A DNA stretch of 64,000 bases from Daphnia pulex (lineage: Eukaryota > Arthropoda > Branchiopoda > Diplostraca > Daphniidae). The DNA lies in the NCBI RefSeq assembly GCF_021134715.1, contig NC_060024.1, positions 1,612,001 to 1,676,000 of the forward strand. Direction: 5' to 3'. A program made the translations under genes and the position numbers. Shown here piece after piece: positions 63,798 through 64,000 of this stretch (position 1 is the first letter of the stretch; each line of letters starts with the position of its first letter). The notes below the pieces were generated by a model. That model did not search any database. It was not told the DNA's origin and worked only from the letters and a program-made list of their open reading frames with translations.

Positions 63798-64000
63798 CGA
63801 TTCGCGTTCCCCGAGATCATAGGATATACGTCGCTCTCGTCATCCTGCTCGATGGCAACGAAGTCATTCCTTGATTGACAAAATCGTGAACTGGCACAGC
63901 CGGAAACGGAGAGTCATTAGATGATTGACGAGATTGGAAATGATTGGCAACAGAGCCGATAATCAACAATTGACGAGATCTTGATCGAGAACGGCCATTT

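Overview
The window reads as arthropod nuclear DNA, most likely from a small crustacean such as Daphnia. The clues are compact genes split by 50-100 base introns, an arthropod-type mesh gene, an AT-rich background, and a dense mix of decayed DIRS-like, LINE, SINE, MULE, pogo and MITE sequence. The species is an inference; no marker in the window fixes it. No CRISPR array, rRNA gene, intact tRNA gene or prokaryotic operon was seen.

Layout. Bases 1-8,900 are a transposon graveyard: a long-inverted-repeat element, a broken DIRS-like tyrosine recombinase, and a LINE whose reverse transcriptase is interrupted by a TA-flanked MITE and followed by a perfect 53-base foldback. Bases 8,898-16,260 hold a 20-exon mesh gene (NIDO, AMOP, vWD, Sushi, transmembrane) with two alternative transmembrane/tail exons. 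Bases 17,858-35,357 are a gene-dense block: PRL-1 phosphatase (-), archease (+), an unrecognised 104-residue protein (-), ZNHIT2 (-), Rab14 (+), CCDC6 (-) and PAPS synthase (-). For all eight recognised or small genes I rebuilt exon-intron structures whose phases agree and whose total coding length divides by three.

Bases 35,358-64,000 are again mostly repeats and relics: a MITE family seen near 36.0 and 55.6-56.1 kb, LINE fragments, tRNA-derived SINEs (40.3-41.0 and 47.3-47.6 kb), a transposase-like gene with three in-frame stops, a pogo/Tigger transposase relic, a MULE C-terminus continuing toward a RING finger, a Rho-type GTPase relic without its P-loop exon, a tandemly duplicated unrecognised gene piece, a second LINE (RT plus RNase H) and a Ulp1-like protease fragment at the right edge.

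The conserved genes are ordinary housekeeping and epithelial functions: septate junctions (mesh), RNA ligation (archease), snRNP/R2TP assembly (ZNHIT2), endosomal traffic (Rab14), sulfate activation (PAPSS) and prenylated phosphatase signalling (PRL-1). They form no obvious pathway. The most interesting items are the alternative tails of mesh, the small unnamed gene, the MULE-RING arrangement, and the duplicated gene piece in which one copy's stop can be traced to a CAG codon in the other.
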